64,000 bases of DNA from CAZDHT01 sp964505325 (GCA_964505325.1 CAZDHT010000001.1:18137-82136), one strand, 5' to 3'; shown: positions 54,201-64,000, counted from the stretch's first letter. The notes: generated from the sequence alone by a model not told the origin. Numbers and translations: made by a program.

Positions 54201-56016
54201 CCAGAAACGGGAACTCGACGCCGAACTCCGAAAGACCATCCGCTCGCTGCTCGCAAAGAACCGGGCCCGCGCCACCGAGGCGAAGCTTGCCATCGAGGCC
54301 GCCCGCGCCAAAGTGGGCGACAAGCCCCTCGCCAAGGCGGCGGAACTCCCCGGCGGCCGGATGAAGCTGACCGGCGGCACCACCCCTGTCCTGGGGCCGG
54401 ACGACAACAACATCCCCGGGGTGGGCTATGCTCCTTCTCTGGTCAAGGCGATCATTACGGCCAAGAAGGGTGAGCTGAGCAAGCCGGTGCAGACCGACAG
54501 CGGCTGGGCCATTTTCCGGGTGACCGAAAAGCCGGAAAGGGCTCTGCCGGAGTTCAAGGCCGTGGTCGCGGCGGCGCGCGGCAAGGAGCGGCAACGCCGG
54601 CTCGCGGAGAAGGCCAGGAAGGCCCTCGAGAAAGTGCGGGCCGAGGTCGCCAAGAAGAAGACATCGATCGAGCAGGTCCTCAAGCGCCCCGAATTGGCCG
54701 CGGGCCTCCCCTACCCCCGCGGCGTGTGGGTCGTCACCACCGGGTACGCCGACGCCAAACGGGCCGCCGAACACCACCGCATGACCAACGCCCTTCGCAA
54801 CGCGGCGTTCAGGGTCAAGGCCGGCCAGACCACGGCGATCATCGAAACCAAAGACGGCATTCAGTTCGCCCGGGTCATCGACGCCAAAGCCAGCCAACTA
54901 GTGAAGGTCCACTATGTATTGGTCCCCGCAAGCCTTTACACCCCGATGGTCAAGATCAGCGACAAGGAGGCCAAAGAGCACTACGACGCCAACAAGGCGA
55001 AGTACAAGCGCCCGCGTTACTGCGAGCTGGAATATCTGCTCGCCGACACGTGGCGCCTGAGCCGCGCCATTGCGCCATCCGACGAAGATATCAAGAAGAC
55101 CTACGAACAGCTCAAGCACCAGTTCGTGGACTCAGATGCCTCCGCGGCTGGCGCTACGGTCTATCGGCCGCTGAAAGACGTCCGCTGGGACGTCAGCGAC
55201 AAGCTGGCCGCGCATCGGGCGCGACAACAGGCCGACGAGTTGGCCACGAAGGCCCTGGCGGCCCTCGCCAAGGACAAGGCCGAGTCGCTCGAGGCCATCG
55301 CCGGCGAGATCAAGAAGCTCCAGCACGTCTCCTCCGCCGAATACACGCCCGGCGGCGAAGATAATCCGGGCGCGCTCGGCGACGTCCCGGGCCTGGACGC
55401 CTTCCTCGACTCCGCCAAGGCCGGCGACACCAGCCCCGCCCTGCGCGGTCCGAGCGGGCCGCTCGTGGTCCGCCTGACCAAAATCCATCCGGCGGAGGTC
55501 CCGCCCCTCGAGAAGGTCAAGCGAAAAGTCAAGGAAGACGTCGCGGTCCCGCGCGGCCTGAGCAAGGCCAAGGAGATGGTGGAGCAGGTCATCGCCAAGA
55601 TCAAGAAGCCGGCGACGGCCGATTCGATGGGAGACGCGGCCGCCCTGTTCTCCGTACACACCAAGGAGCAGCATCGCCTGGCCGCGCGCGACTCCCTGGA
55701 GGTCAGCCGGAGCCAACTCCAGTACTTGGTCGAGCAGGCCCTGAAATTCCGCCCGAGCGCGGTCTTCCGGATGGTGGTGTTGGGCAGGCTGTTCGAACTT
55801 CGCTTTGGCGAGATCAGCCCCCCGCTCGTCGCCGGCGAGCGGGCAGACATCTGTTCCCTTGCCATCCTTACCCAGTGCACCCCGCCGCCGCCCCTCTCGG
55901 TGCAAAGGGCCGCCGAGCAGGACGCTATCAACAGCCAAGCAGTACTCGAGCAGCGGCTCCGCAACCTGCTCACGGAGATCAGAAAACAGGCGCGGGGCCC
56001 CTCATCAGGCCCGTAA
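51241..56016 (+). CDS. Giant SurA/PpiD-like membrane-anchored protein with repeated units
   Basis: A 1591-residue protein. A basic N-terminus and one transmembrane helix (residues about 40-57, [16 protein letters not shown]) anchor it with the rest outside, as in Ppi[15 protein letters not shown] begins a SurA-N-like domain. A unit built as IEYVIADP...vT.aE...yY (residues 136 and 444, looser versions at 731, 911, 1223 and 1263) repeats along the chain. Parvulin-like parts are seen near 1070-1100 ([20 protein letters not shown]) and 1380-1420 ([20 protein letters not shown]). It is far longer than PpiD (about 620). The likely role is peptidyl-prolyl isomerase/chaperone for exported proteins. 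The number of active parvulin domains is uncertain. Confidence 0.75.
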   Translation: MPPSKQRSGKKPRPGSKRKTPGKRGPLSPRQRRERMQKAGLVVLAALLIAVFTIPIGRMATRRRQEALGTLYGKEITREALEEFTARWRAFGLHLFGNGAFDTYLLLLAAREWGVKVGSGAIAEMLTQDPPQTRTIEYVIADPEKLAEGINPTDAELEAYYNRGWKDKSRKFEDVKEDVRRKLKDKLATQAAEKRIREAQGRIASAPREGGRWRDALRSAATELKLDYDQSEPFTEQYAAATGRALSYLRLIALAEGAAEDTRLPAGLAKAMFQAPIGQPSGILNSAGKHFIFRAIKSGAGFTSDGKLMDEDWGWRHGKFMKLEKYATYGDLVKAKRRRDVSEAKEAFEEYLTVKKFIALTCGGAAAGARMTRDAREQFLAYENERVKGLMVDVPVQPFLAEKPPTQQEVENFYNARKQVAGYPTQRNRFPLNFGYLQPDKIQIEYVIADPAAFEHLVNVTDAEVRDHYEKHKDAQFLADDGKTPKPLHEVRELIRKELRSSAAGRKAGDALNNVKKGVETESADSRQLEAAARVAGLQYFRSPPFAQHQIRSAVPQLADAPGFPSAAFATNMRPAPFKDRQGEEALRRPVSPTLNSGGRLFFFRLLKYEDPHAVDFSQLSPVEQWRARQECVQARAVRKAAEAARNIKGAIARELLGTIAAENRLSVQSAVVQSVEQAEGASPVPPVLAEHVRKKLKRFPGEIACLVRDGETCYTAVTTKIDREKDDVHIEYLRFKPEQFVAVIRPPQREIDARAARIRDAELEKKKKPEDDKKKEEPDETKPDPTEEQIEKAKAELINEWKQKDLRVRYLEYLHQGLTAAFRKHLDVHPLELDREIPLERRTTLTFFHIGDTHPFGGDKGLIKAAFQLKPDTLSGPLVGDSAAAVMMLVPPERGKPETANPQTRKERKLEFITVRPSDYDPLDVTVTDAGARKYYDAHKEEFRPPARAKAEFLFASFDRAAAAIKPAINEKEVEDYYRRNRNTAYQKRELDAELRKTIRSLLAKNRARATEAKLAIEAARAKVGDKPLAKAAELPGGRMKLTGGTTPVLGPDDNNIPGVGYAPSLVKAIITAKKGELSKPVQTDSGWAIFRVTEKPERALPEFKAVVAAARGKERQRRLAEKARKALEKVRAEVAKKKTSIEQVLKRPELAAGLPYPRGVWVVTTGYADAKRAAEHHRMTNALRNAAFRVKAGQTTAIIETKDGIQFARVIDAKASQLVKVHYVLVPASLYTPMVKISDKEAKEHYDANKAKYKRPRYCELEYLLADTWRLSRAIAPSDEDIKKTYEQLKHQFVDSDASAAGATVYRPLKDVRWDVSDKLAAHRARQQADELATKALAALAKDKAESLEAIAGEIKKLQHVSSAEYTPGGEDNPGALGDVPGLDAFLDSAKAGDTSPALRGPSGPLVVRLTKIHPAEVPPLEKVKRKVKEDVAVPRGLSKAKEMVEQVIAKIKKPATADSMGDAAALFSVHTKEQHRLAARDSLEVSRSQLQYLVEQALKFRPSAVFRMVVLGRLFELRFGEISPPLVAGERADICSLAILTQCTPPPPLSVQRAAEQDAINSQAVLEQRLRNLLTEIRKQARGPSSGP

Positions 56017-56027
56017 GGTGCGCAGCG

Positions 56028-58844
56028 GTGGCCGACAAGTTCATCCACGTCAAGGGCGCCCGGGAGCATAACCTCAAGAATATCGACGTCCGCATTCCGC
56101 GCGACAAGCTGGTCGTGATCACCGGCATCAGCGGGTCGGGCAAGTCGTCGCTCGCCTTCGACACCATCTTCGCCGAAGGGCAGCGGCGCTACGTCGAGAG
56201 CCTCTCGTCGTACGCCCGTCAGTTCCTCGAACAGATGGAAAAGCCCGACGTAGAGTCGATCGAAGGCTTGCCGCCCACCATTTCGATCGAGCAGCGGACG
56301 GCCGCCGCCAACCCGCGCTCCACCGTCGCCACCACGACCGAGATCTACGACTACCTCCGCCTCCTGTTCGCGCGGGCCGGCGACCCGCATTGCCACAAGT
56401 GCGGCCGGCCTATCACCCGCCAGACCACCCAACAGATCGCCGACGCGGTTCGCTCGGTCAAGCCTGGATCGCGCATTATGGTGCTGGCGCCGCTCGTCCG
56501 CGGCCGCAAGGGCGAACACCGCGACGTGTTCGATCGCGCCAAGCGGGAGGGATACGTGCGGGCGCGCGTGGACGGCGCGCTCGCCGAGGTCGACCAGCCG
56601 CCCGCACTCAACAAGAAGGTCAAGCATTCCATCGAGGCCGTGGTCGACCGGCTGGTGGTCAAGCCGGACCTCGGGGCGCGGCTCCAGGATTCCATCGAAA
56701 CGGCCCTCCGGCTTGGCTCCGGGCTCGTTGTCATTGCCCGCAGAGAGGCTGGGGGGCAGTGGACGGACACGCTGTACAGCGAGTTGTACGCCTGCCCCCA
56801 CTGCGAAGTGAGCCTCGAAGAGCTTGCCCCTCGCATGTTCTCTTTCAACAGCCCCTACGGCGCCTGTTCGGTCTGCGCGGGGCTGGGCACCCGCCTCGAG
56901 ATCGACCCGGAACTCGTCGTGCCGGATCCGCGCCGCTGCCTGGCCGAGGGCGCGATCGAGGCTCTCAAGCCGGGCCCGGGCATGCCCGTGTGGTACGCGT
57001 ACCGGCTCCGCCGGGTCGCGGCGGAGTTCGGCATTTCTCGGCAGACCCCGTTCAACAAGCTGCCCGCTGCGAAGCGGAAGATCCTCCTGCACGGTTCCTC
57101 GCCGGCGCAGGAGACGAAGTACGGCGCGGAGTTCGACGGAGTCATCCCCGTGCTGGAATACCGGTTTGAGAACACGGACAGTGACGCCGTGAAGAAGCGG
57201 ATCATGCAGTACATGAGCGTCCTGCCGTGCACGGCGTGCGGCGGTGCCCGGCTCCGGCCCGAATCCCTGGCCGTCCGTGTGGCCGGCAGGTCCATCAGTG
57301 AGATCTGTACGCTCTCGGTGGCCGAGGCGGCCAACTTCTTCAGCTCGCTGAAGTTCGACAAGGAGCGCCGGGTCATCGCGCGGCAGTTGCTCAGGGAGAT
57401 TCGCGGGCGTCTGCGGTTCATGGCGGACGTCGGCCTGAGCTATCTGACGCTGGACCGGTCGAGCGGGACCCTCGCCGGCGGGGAGGCGCAGCGGATCCGG
57501 CTCGCCACGCAGGTGGGGTCCGGCTTGGTCGGGGTGTGCTACGTTCTCGACGAGCCAAGCATCGGCCTGCACCATCGCGACAACCAGCAGTTGATTGCCA
57601 CGTTGCGGAGACTTCAGCGGCTCGGCAACACGGTGATCGTCGTCGAGCACGACGACGCGACCATCCGGCAGGCGGACCACATCGTCGACCTCGGGCCGGG
57701 TGCCGGCGAACACGGCGGCGCGGTGGTGGCCGAGGGGACCGCCACGGAGGTCGCGAAGAATGCGAAGTCCCTGACGGGGCAGTACTTATCGGGCGCGAAA
57801 TCGATTCCGATCCCGCCGGAGCGCCGTACCATCTCCCCGGAACTGAGTCTGACGGTGCGGGGCGCACGGCTGAACAACCTTAAGAACATCGACGTTACGT
57901 TTCCGCTGGGTGTTTTTGTGTGCGTGACCGGCGTTTCAGGTTCCGGCAAGAGTTCTCTGGTGACGGAGACTTTGTACAAGGCGCTCGCCCACGAACTGCA
58001 TAAGGCGCGGGACCGAGGCGGCCCACACGCCCGGATCGACGGTGTCCACCTGATCGACAAGGTGATCCAGATCGACCAGTCGCCGATCGGACGTACGCCG
58101 CGCTCGAACCCGGCCACTTACACCAAGGCCTTCACCGAGATCCGCCAGCTTTTCGCGCGGACCAAGGAGGCGAGAATCCGCGGCTACAAGCCGGGGCGTT
58201 TCAGCTTCAACGTCAAGGGTGGCCGGTGCGAGGCGTGCGAGGGACAGGGCACCAAGCGCATCGAGATGCATTTCCTCCCGGACATCTTCGTGCGGTGCGA
58301 GGAGTGTAAGGGCCTGCGATACAACCGCGAGACGCTGGAGGTCCGCTATCGGGGCAGGAACGTTGCAGATGTTTTGGGCATGACCGTCGAGGAGGCCGTT
58401 GAGTTCTTCGAGAACTTCCCCAAGCTGAAGCGAATACTCCAGACCCTCGCCGGCGTGGGCATGGAATACATCCGCCTGGGCCAATCCAGCACCACCCTCA
58501 GCGGCGGCGAGGCCCAGCGGGTGAAGCTGTCGGCGGAACTCGGCAAGCGCGCCACGGGACGGACGTTGTACATCCTCGATGAGCCGACCACCGGCCTCCA
58601 CTTCGCAGACATCAGCCGGCTGCTCGGGGTCCTCGACCGCCTTGTATCACGTGGCAATACAGTGGTGATCATCGAGCACCACCCCGATGTAGTCAAGTGC
58701 GCCGACTGGATCGTCGACTTAGGCCCCGAAGGCGGCGCAGAAGGCGGGCGGGTAGTTGCAGAAGGGGTCCCGGAGGATGTCGCAAAGGTTGCGGCCTCCC
58801 ACACCGGGACATTTCTCCGCAAGGTACTCGCCAAGGCTCCGTAG
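56028..58844 (+). CDS. uvrA: Excinuclease ABC subunit A
   Basis: A 938-residue UvrA, damage sensor of nucleotide excision repair. Both ATPase modules are complete: Walker [11 protein letters not shown] and [10 protein letters not shown], signatures [10 protein letters not shown] and [10 protein letters not shown], Walker B YVLDEPS and YILDEPT. Zinc modules CHKC, CPHC...CSVC and CEAC...CEEC are intact. GTG 56028 gives [20 protein letters not shown], the standard start and family length. The frame is open further back inside the preceding gene. Eleven bases separate it from that gene, so they may share a transcript. Confidence 0.97.
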   Translation: MADKFIHVKGAREHNLKNIDVRIPRDKLVVITGISGSGKSSLAFDTIFAEGQRRYVESLSSYARQFLEQMEKPDVESIEGLPPTISIEQRTAAANPRSTVATTTEIYDYLRLLFARAGDPHCHKCGRPITRQTTQQIADAVRSVKPGSRIMVLAPLVRGRKGEHRDVFDRAKREGYVRARVDGALAEVDQPPALNKKVKHSIEAVVDRLVVKPDLGARLQDSIETALRLGSGLVVIARREAGGQWTDTLYSELYACPHCEVSLEELAPRMFSFNSPYGACSVCAGLGTRLEIDPELVVPDPRRCLAEGAIEALKPGPGMPVWYAYRLRRVAAEFGISRQTPFNKLPAAKRKILLHGSSPAQETKYGAEFDGVIPVLEYRFENTDSDAVKKRIMQYMSVLPCTACGGARLRPESLAVRVAGRSISEICTLSVAEAANFFSSLKFDKERRVIARQLLREIRGRLRFMADVGLSYLTLDRSSGTLAGGEAQRIRLATQVGSGLVGVCYVLDEPSIGLHHRDNQQLIATLRRLQRLGNTVIVVEHDDATIRQADHIVDLGPGAGEHGGAVVAEGTATEVAKNAKSLTGQYLSGAKSIPIPPERRTISPELSLTVRGARLNNLKNIDVTFPLGVFVCVTGVSGSGKSSLVTETLYKALAHELHKARDRGGPHARIDGVHLIDKVIQIDQSPIGRTPRSNPATYTKAFTEIRQLFARTKEARIRGYKPGRFSFNVKGGRCEACEGQGTKRIEMHFLPDIFVRCEECKGLRYNRETLEVRYRGRNVADVLGMTVEEAVEFFENFPKLKRILQTLAGVGMEYIRLGQSSTTLSGGEAQRVKLSAELGKRATGRTLYILDEPTTGLHFADISRLLGVLDRLVSRGNTVVIIEHHPDVVKCADWIVDLGPEGGAEGGRVVAEGVPEDVAKVAASHTGTFLRKVLAKAP

Positions 58845-59212
58845 GCGCGTCGGACATCAGCCGGCTACCCACACATTATCCACATGTTGCACAACAGATA
58901 TTCACAGGATATGCACCGGTCTTTCTTGGCTTACACGGGGGTAACTTGTTGATAACCGAGCGGGTAGACGGTAGATACTCCGGGGGCCTCTTGTTGGCAA
59001 CCCCGCCCATTTCCTGCCGATGGTGGGTAATCCGGTTCGATCAAACACTCCCCCCACTATACATCAACAGAACGCCCACACGCGGCTCAGTGGCCTTACC
59101 AACTCACTCAGAACGACTTACAACTCCCCATCACCCGTAACCCCAAAACCCACAGGCGTTATTAGTTCTGTTAATACACTATACTAACTACAAGACTACT
59201 TATAGGGATCAG
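58845..59212. other. 368-bp AT-richer convergent gap with DnaA-box-like sites
   Basis: No gene is seen. TTATCCACA at 58876-58884 is a perfect DnaA box, ATATTCACA at 58898-58906 and TGTTGATAA at 58948-58956 (TTATCAACA on the other strand) each differ at one base, and ATATGCACC lies at 58909-58917. The last 50 bp are A/T-rich. No dnaA, dnaN or gyrB is nearby. Confidence 0.45.
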
Positions 59213-60502
59213 TCAAGTTTCTTCGCGGGAAACATCGCCCTGGTCCAACAGGTTCAGCAGAATGAGAGACATGTCATCCGATTCATTGTCTCCTGTCAAC
59301 TGCTGCGCCGCTCCAAGTATCTCATCCGCGAGCTCTGTCTGTGATGTCGTGTAATGTTTCTCAAGGATCGCCTGCAGTCCGTCCAGGCCAAGCATGTTTC
59401 CCTTACCGTCGTTAGCTTCGATAATCCCATCGGTGTAGAAGACAACACGATCACCCGGATGGATAGGGAGTGTGTCTTCGCCGGCGCCAACCACGCAATC
59501 TTTCGTCGCACCCAGGATGACATTCTGAGACCGAAGCTGGACACACTCGTGTGAGGAGCAGCATTGAAGGATCGGAGGTGGGTGCCCAGCCCCGGAATAG
59601 GTGATTGTTCTGCTGGCGGCATCGATGAGGGCGATGAAAAACGTGAGCAACATTCCGAGCGGCTGGAACTCGGTGTAGAACAGTTCGTTCAGTTGCCTCA
59701 CAATCATCACCGGCTCTACGCCATACTGGAACGTGGTATCGATTTGTCGGCGCAAAAGCGGGCGTAGTTGAGAACTCACCATCTCCGCCACGAGCGCGGG
59801 GGCGATGCCGTGGCCGGTGACGTCACATATCGTCACGTAGACCCGTTCAGGCGAGACGGGAAAGATCCCGGCATGGTCGCCGCCTACCCCAATGGTAGGG
59901 ACATATCTCACCTCAGCACGAAAATGTCTCGACGCAAACCCCTTTGGAATAAACCGCTGCTGCACAAGGGTGGCAAGGGCAAGATCGCGCTCGAACGTGC
60001 GCTGGCGGAACGCCAGGCTCCGGTTTACTTCGTTCAAATGCCGTTGGCCTTCGCGCATGTACGCGGAGGCCTGGACGGCCAGCGAGAAGTCAAAGGCACG
60101 AAGGAGCGCGCGGGTGATGTCGGGTATGCTCTCGTAGGGCAGCTCACCGCGCTTCGCGGCGTTCGACGCAAGCAGCAGCAGGCGGCCGCGAATGATGGCC
60201 AGGAAGGCGTTAGCGTTTGCGATGCTGAGGCCGGCCGCAAAGTTCAGCTCCCCCACCTCGTCGTGCCATTCCGTGGCCGGCCCGGTGCTGGTCATACACA
60301 TGCGGTACAGCGAAATGGCCTGCCGCAGCCAGTCATCCGACTCGGCAATCCGATGCTGCGCGGCAACCTCCTGAAGTTGAGGACGCGCCAATATCTCGCG
60401 CCGGCAGTCCTCGATCACCGCGGTCTGATTGTCGTGGATCAGGCGGGCAACTGTCTTGGCCGCTGACTCGATCTCTCTTCTGTCTGTCTCGGAGTTTCCC
60501 AA
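59213..60502 (-). CDS. RsbU/SpoIIE-type PP2C serine phosphatase
   Basis: A 429-residue protein. The N-terminal 180 residues are all-helical (RsbR/globin-sensor-like, with DDWLRQAISLYRMCM and GLSIANANAFLAII), then a coiled linker (LNEVNRSLAFRQRTFERDLA) leads to the PP2C_SIG domain: GVGGDHAGIFPV, VTICDVTGHGIAPALVAEMV, FIALIDAASRTITYSGAGHPPP, and VVFYTDGIIEANDGKGNMLG and DDMSLILL carry the metal-binding Asp residues. It dephosphorylates an anti-sigma-factor antagonist in partner-switching pathways. No partner genes are in the operon. TTG 60502 is the likely start. The next Met is far inside the domain. Confidence 0.87.
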   Translation of the reverse strand: MGNSETDRREIESAAKTVARLIHDNQTAVIEDCRREILARPQLQEVAAQHRIAESDDWLRQAISLYRMCMTSTGPATEWHDEVGELNFAAGLSIANANAFLAIIRGRLLLLASNAAKRGELPYESIPDITRALLRAFDFSLAVQASAYMREGQRHLNEVNRSLAFRQRTFERDLALATLVQQRFIPKGFASRHFRAEVRYVPTIGVGGDHAGIFPVSPERVYVTICDVTGHGIAPALVAEMVSSQLRPLLRRQIDTTFQYGVEPVMIVRQLNELFYTEFQPLGMLLTFFIALIDAASRTITYSGAGHPPPILQCCSSHECVQLRSQNVILGATKDCVVGAGEDTLPIHPGDRVVFYTDGIIEANDGKGNMLGLDGLQAILEKHYTTSQTELADEILGAAQQLTGDNESDDMSLILLNLLDQGDVSREET

Positions 60503-60515
60503 TCCCGTGTCCGCG

Positions 60516-61739
60516 TTAAGGGTGTCGCAGGATCGTGTGGATCAGCCAGTCGCCATTACCATCGCGGGTCAGGGTGAAACAGACTTGGGGCGCAACCCTC
60601 GCCCACCCGGTTGGCGACGTCACCAGCAGGTCACACGTCGCGGCAGCCGAAACAGGCTGCTTCTTCATGTCCGCGGCGGGCCCGGAGCCGAGGGATGTCT
60701 TGATAGCGCTGGCCAGGTCCAAGCCGGCCACGTCTTCGCCGGCCAGCGCCCGCACGCCTTTCGCCCGGGCGAGGCGCGCCAGGCCGGAGTCAGGCGCCAG
60801 TAGTCCAACCAGCCTCTTCGCGTCTCGGGCGTTGAACGCATGAACGTACTGCTGGACCACCGTCTCCACCTCGCTCTGCGCCTCGCGCGATGCCATGTGC
60901 TGCTCAGTCATCTCCTCGAGCAGCGCGAAGACGTCGGTCATTGCCTTAGCGGCGAGCGGGTCGGGGTGCGGGCTGGCTTCGAAGCGCCCGCGCACGTCGC
61001 CTTCCCATCTCTTGAGGCAGGTCAGCGCCTTCTCAGACCCCTTCGCAATCACCGCGCTTTCCACGTAGACCATGAGCAGTGTCTTAAGCGTGGTTACCGC
61101 GCGATCATTGCGCTGCTCGGAGGGGTCTTTCAGGTTGCCGAGAAGGATTTCGATCGCCCGGTACGCAGCCTCCGGGGCGGCTCTGGCCGCGGCGTCTGCG
61201 CGCTCTTGGCAGGTGCGCGCTTCCCGGAGCTGCGCCGCCTCCTTTGCTCTCTCGGCCTCCTTGGCATTGGCCGCCTTCACCGCCTTCGCCGTGGCTTGGG
61301 CTCTCGCTGCGTCATTGGCGGCGCTTGCGGCCTCCGCCAGGTAGCGAGCGGTCTCTGCCTGGCAGGCGGTGGCCTTCGCCTGGTAATCGCCGGCCTTCGC
61401 CCGGCACGTAGCGGCCTCTGCTTGATGCACCGCAGCCTTTCCCTGGTACGCCAACGCCTGTATCAAGAGCGCTTCCCACTGGCACTGTGGGTCTTTGCTC
61501 TTTCGGGTCACCCGCTCGGCCTCTCGGATTACGAACTCGTGGGACGGCGTCCGCTGGCCGTGCAGGTGCTGTCGGGCGCGGGCGAGGATGGCGCGGGCTC
61601 TCCGGGCCGACATTGTCCGCTCCGGCAGCTCCTGCTGGGGGCCGCGGGAGAACCACTCCGCGATGAAGCAGCCCGGCGCCGAAGCGCACGACAGCGCGAT
61701 CAGCAGGAGGGCTGTTATGGGTGGTTTCCGCGGTTTCAT
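60516..61739 (-). CDS. Lipoprotein with Ala-rich coiled coil and NTF2-like C-terminus
   Basis: A 407-residue protein with a lipoprotein signal (lipobox APGC, Cys at residue 24). Residues about 95-185 are an Ala/Glu/Lys-rich coiled coil with an approximate 7- or 14-residue rhythm (YQGKAAVHQAEAATCRAKAG). The C-terminal 120 residues (VVQQYVHAFNARDAKRLVGLL and VCFTLTRDGNGDWLIHTIL) look like an NTF2/SnoaL-type fold. The ATG directly follows the stop of the upstream gene. Thirteen bases separate it from the phosphatase. It could be an outer sensor for that phosphatase pathway; this is a guess from linkage. Confidence 0.6.
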   Translation of the reverse strand: MKPRKPPITALLLIALSCASAPGCFIAEWFSRGPQQELPERTMSARRARAILARARQHLHGQRTPSHEFVIREAERVTRKSKDPQCQWEALLIQALAYQGKAAVHQAEAATCRAKAGDYQAKATACQAETARYLAEAASAANDAARAQATAKAVKAANAKEAERAKEAAQLREARTCQERADAAARAAPEAAYRAIEILLGNLKDPSEQRNDRAVTTLKTLLMVYVESAVIAKGSEKALTCLKRWEGDVRGRFEASPHPDPLAAKAMTDVFALLEEMTEQHMASREAQSEVETVVQQYVHAFNARDAKRLVGLLAPDSGLARLARAKGVRALAGEDVAGLDLASAIKTSLGSGPAADMKKQPVSAAATCDLLVTSPTGWARVAPQVCFTLTRDGNGDWLIHTILRHP

Positions 61740-62219
61740 TCAATCGGTCTCTTCGTCGATGTCGTCGGGTCTGCCAGCAGGTCCGCCCGGCCGCGGAGCC
61801 GTGCCCACGTACCAGCCAATGTACACCCCGAACGCGTAGCACATCAGACGCGGCCAGTATCGCCAATGGAACGACCGGGAGAGTTCGTGGGGTACCCACT
61901 GCCAGTCGTCCACCGCCGTGGCTGCCATCACCCGGAACGCGTCGCCGAGGAGCATCGCCAGGAACGCAGCGCCCATGCCCAGCATTCCCTCATCAACACT
62001 ACGGCCCGAACTGAAGCACCAGACCCCCAGTGCGCCCAACAGCGCCGCCGCGATCTCCGCCGCAGGCGGGTGGCCGAACGCGTACCAGTCTCTCGTCAGG
62101 CCGAGATGGGTGAGCAGGGACACCAGCAAGCCGCCCGCGGCGATCCCGGCCAGCGCGCCGGCCAGAGAAAGCCGCCATCCATACCGCCCGTCGGCCGGCC
62201 GCCGCGGATCCGCGCTCAA
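61740..62219 (-). CDS. Small integral membrane protein
   Basis: A 159-residue protein with about four hydrophobic segments (residues about 17-38, 54-72, 77-100 and 128-142). Family not recognised. The start TTG 62219 overlaps the stop of the upstream gene (CCTTGAG), indicating coupled translation. The C-terminus is acidic. It is probably in the inner membrane. Confidence 0.55.
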   Translation of the reverse strand: MSADPRRPADGRYGWRLSLAGALAGIAAGGLLVSLLTHLGLTRDWYAFGHPPAAEIAAALLGALGVWCFSSGRSVDEGMLGMGAAFLAMLLGDAFRVMAATAVDDWQWVPHELSRSFHWRYWPRLMCYAFGVYIGWYVGTAPRPGGPAGRPDDIDEETD

Positions 62220-63481
62220 GGCTTGCCTTTCTTCTTAAGCAGCTCCAGCGGGCTGCCCATAAACAGCTCGAGGTCCGCCCGGGGCCCCTTCAGCAGCCGC
62301 TCCGCCATCTCCTCCGCGTCGAGCAGGGTCTTCACGTGCACCAGTACCTCGGCCAAATAGTACAGCTCTGCTGCCTGGTCGGAGTTCACCTCCCGCAGTT
62401 TGGCGGCGATTTCGTTTTGCTTCCTGGTGAGCGCGGTCTTGAGCGAACCCTTCCCCGCCTCTTGGCGCTGGATCGCCTCTCGGACCGCTTCGAGCCAGCC
62501 CCACTTGAGCCGCAGCGCCCGCCACTCGTACTCCACGGCGTCAATCCGGGCGACGTTGGTGTTGCGGAAGAGTTGCATCTGAATTCGGAACGCGACCGCC
62601 TCCGAGTAGTCCGGCCACCCGCGCCGCGCGAGCGACCGCGTGATGTACAGCGCGAGCGCCCAGGCGCTGCGCACGTTGGCTTTGCGCGCGGCCAGGTCCG
62701 CGATGTACACCTCCGCCTCGTGGTGGCCCGCCTTGCCCAGGTCCTCGTACAGTTTCGCCATGCGGTTGATGTTCTTCATGACGACCTCCTGTCCGGCGCT
62801 CTTCGGCGGAGACAGGCACTCGACAAACAGGCGCCATATCGAGACTTGGCATAAGTACCCCTTGCCAGTGCGCGCCAAACCCTCGAGGTACTTGGCCGCG
62901 CTGTCGGTCAACGGGCGGGGCAGGCGGCGGATGACCTCGGCGCAGAACTCGGCGTCCGCTGCATAGACGCGGCAGGCCTCTAACATCGCGTCTGTTGCGG
63001 GCGCGATGTCTTCGCCTTCATATGACCAGCGCGCCAGGGCCAGAATGGTCCACATACGCCGCTGGCGGTTCTTCGACAGAAGCCGCCTCTTCAGTCGGGC
63101 CGGGGACGGCGGGTACGGCAGCCTGTCGAAGACCGATCGCGAGCTGAACTGAATCAGCCAGACGACCGGGGTCAGGCTGGCTCGCACGGGGAACAGCGCG
63201 CACTCGGTCACGTAGCCCCGGCCGGACGATCGCCACAGCAGGGCTTCGGTGTCCAGCCACGCGTCCCCGACGACGGAGACCGGATGCACGACAGCCGCAT
63301 CCAGCATGCCGGCTGCGGCGCACACCGGCACGGTGATAGGGGCCAGCGCCAGCCGGGCGGTCGTGTTCTCCGGGATCAGGTGCTCGCGGCAGAAGTTCAT
63401 CACCGGGAGGTTCCGCCGGTTCATGAACGCGCAGGAACTGCACAAGATGGCTAGTGTTGCGACGAGGAGCGTGCGTTTCAT
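62216..63481 (-). CDS. Lipoprotein with helical C-terminal domain, paralogue of the next gene
   Basis: A 421-residue protein with lipobox CSSC-type signal (LCSSCAF, Cys near residue 17). The first 125 residues align with the adjacent 130-residue lipoprotein: CAFMNRRNLPVMN against CAFLNPANRPLLN, AVVHPVSVVG against AVAHPAQSVG, SVFD against SVFD at the end. The remaining 300 residues are helical, resembling TPR/SEL1-type repeats (LARTGKGYLCQ, LARRGWPDYSEAVAFRIQ), but I cannot name the family. The ATG overlaps the stop of the upstream gene (ATGA). Confidence 0.6.
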   Translation of the reverse strand: MKRTLLVATLAILCSSCAFMNRRNLPVMNFCREHLIPENTTARLALAPITVPVCAAAGMLDAAVVHPVSVVGDAWLDTEALLWRSSGRGYVTECALFPVRASLTPVVWLIQFSSRSVFDRLPYPPSPARLKRRLLSKNRQRRMWTILALARWSYEGEDIAPATDAMLEACRVYAADAEFCAEVIRRLPRPLTDSAAKYLEGLARTGKGYLCQVSIWRLFVECLSPPKSAGQEVVMKNINRMAKLYEDLGKAGHHEAEVYIADLAARKANVRSAWALALYITRSLARRGWPDYSEAVAFRIQMQLFRNTNVARIDAVEYEWRALRLKWGWLEAVREAIQRQEAGKGSLKTALTRKQNEIAAKLREVNSDQAAELYYLAEVLVHVKTLLDAEEMAERLLKGPRADLELFMGSPLELLKKKGKP

Positions 63482-63870
63482 CGCGGTTTCTCTCCCTTTC
63501 GGCGGCGGAGGTCGAAGACACTATCGCCCAGCCAGACGACCGTGAACACCAGCGGCGTCGCGGCGAGCTTCGGCACGAACAGGAGGGCCTGCTCCGCGAA
63601 CGGGCCCCGGTGCTGCGCCCACAGCGCCCTCCACGTGTGCGCCGAGGCGAACCCGACCGACTGCGCGGGATGCGCAACTGCAATATCCATCACCGCGCAC
63701 AACACCCCTGTCGGGACGAAAACCGGCCCTAGGGCGATCTTTGCCCAGGTGGCCTCCGGCTTGACCGCCTCGTCGAGCGCGTTGAGCAGGGGCCTGTTGG
63801 CCGGGTTCAGAAACGCGCAGCCGCTGATCGCGAGCGCCAAGAGAGCCGGGATGAATGGCCGTGCCGACAT
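63478..63870 (-). CDS. Small lipoprotein, first gene of the leftward operon
   Basis: A 130-residue protein from ATG 63870 (GGAGG seven bases upstream). Lipobox ISGC near residue 18. FVPTGVLCAVMDIAVAHPAQ and LAATPLVFTVVWLGDSVFD are hydrophobic stretches shared with the following lipoprotein. A longer frame upstream is rejected because the promoter at 63903-63931 lies within it. Function unknown. Confidence 0.6.
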   Translation of the reverse strand: MSARPFIPALLALAISGCAFLNPANRPLLNALDEAVKPEATWAKIALGPVFVPTGVLCAVMDIAVAHPAQSVGFASAHTWRALWAQHRGPFAEQALLFVPKLAATPLVFTVVWLGDSVFDLRRRKGEKPR

Positions 63871-63902
63871 CGAGTCCTCCGTGGGCTGACCCCGGTCGAC
63901 AC

Positions 63903-63931
63903 ATGGTATCATTCGCCGTCTGGCGGGTCAA
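63903..63931 (-). promoter_or_regulatory. Promoter of the lipoprotein-phosphatase operon
   Basis: Minus-strand TTGACC (63931-63926), 17-bp spacer, TACCAT (63908-63903). Predicted start near 63896, 26 nt before the first ATG. The remaining bases to 64000 show no gene. Confidence 0.55.
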
Positions 63932-64000
63932 GCCCGGCCCTTTGAGAGCTATTTGCGATGTGGCCATTTCGGCGGGGCGGCGGGCCGGCGGAGCCATGTG

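Overview
The window looks like a chromosomal segment of a GC-rich, deep-branching bacterium, most likely from the Planctomycetota/PVC side of the tree. This placement is inferred from a lone prepilin-like protein with the H-X9-DG signature, a SecE with extra N-terminal membrane segments, a zinc-ribbon L24, a DUF3160 lipoprotein-type gene and a divergent EF-Tu switch I. No rRNA gene is present to confirm it. Promoters that can be read are of the sigma70 type (TTGACN / TATAAT, 16-17 bp spacing), and GTG and TTG starts are common.

Left arm (1-13.6 kb), mixed housekeeping and accessory genes: the front part of an AddB/RexB-like nuclease subunit (runs off the left edge), a MGDG-synthase-like glycosyltransferase, a small zinc-ribbon protein, a DUF2062 membrane protein, an H-X9-DG prepilin-like protein, a 512-residue transposase-like protein of unknown family, a Spy/CpxP-like protein followed by an ECF sigma / anti-sigma / EF-hand / coiled-coil operon, a CorA magnesium channel and a secreted DUF3160 protein.

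Central block (13.6-51.2 kb), translation and transcription: tRNA-Thr(UGU), -Tyr, -Gly, -Thr(GGU), tuf, rpmG, tRNA-Trp, secE, nusG, rplK, rplA, rplJ, rplL, a HicB-like gene, rpoB, rpoC, rpsL, rpsG, fusA; then a strong promoter and the merged S10-spc-alpha operon from rpsJ to rplQ including secY, adk, map, infA, rpmJ and rpoA; then tRNA-Val, thrS, infC (apparent ACG start), rpmI, rplT and pheS. The gene order is almost textbook, so the departures stand out: rplC (L3) is missing between rpsJ and rplD, rpmD (L30) is missing, pheT does not follow pheS, RpoB carries an extra ~230-residue low-GC domain near its N-terminus, RpoC carries a ~170-residue insertion with an internal duplication, EF-Tu has a rewritten switch I, and S12 has Arg at the Lys88 position. 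Several short interspersed repeat families sit only in the gaps between these otherwise conserved genes.

Right arm (51.2-64 kb): a very long (1591 aa) membrane-anchored SurA/PpiD-like protein, uvrA, a 368-bp AT-richer gap containing DnaA-box-like sites, and a leftward operon of two paralogous lipoproteins, a membrane protein, a coiled-coil lipoprotein and an RsbU/SpoIIE-type PP2C phosphatase, driven by a clear promoter near the right edge.
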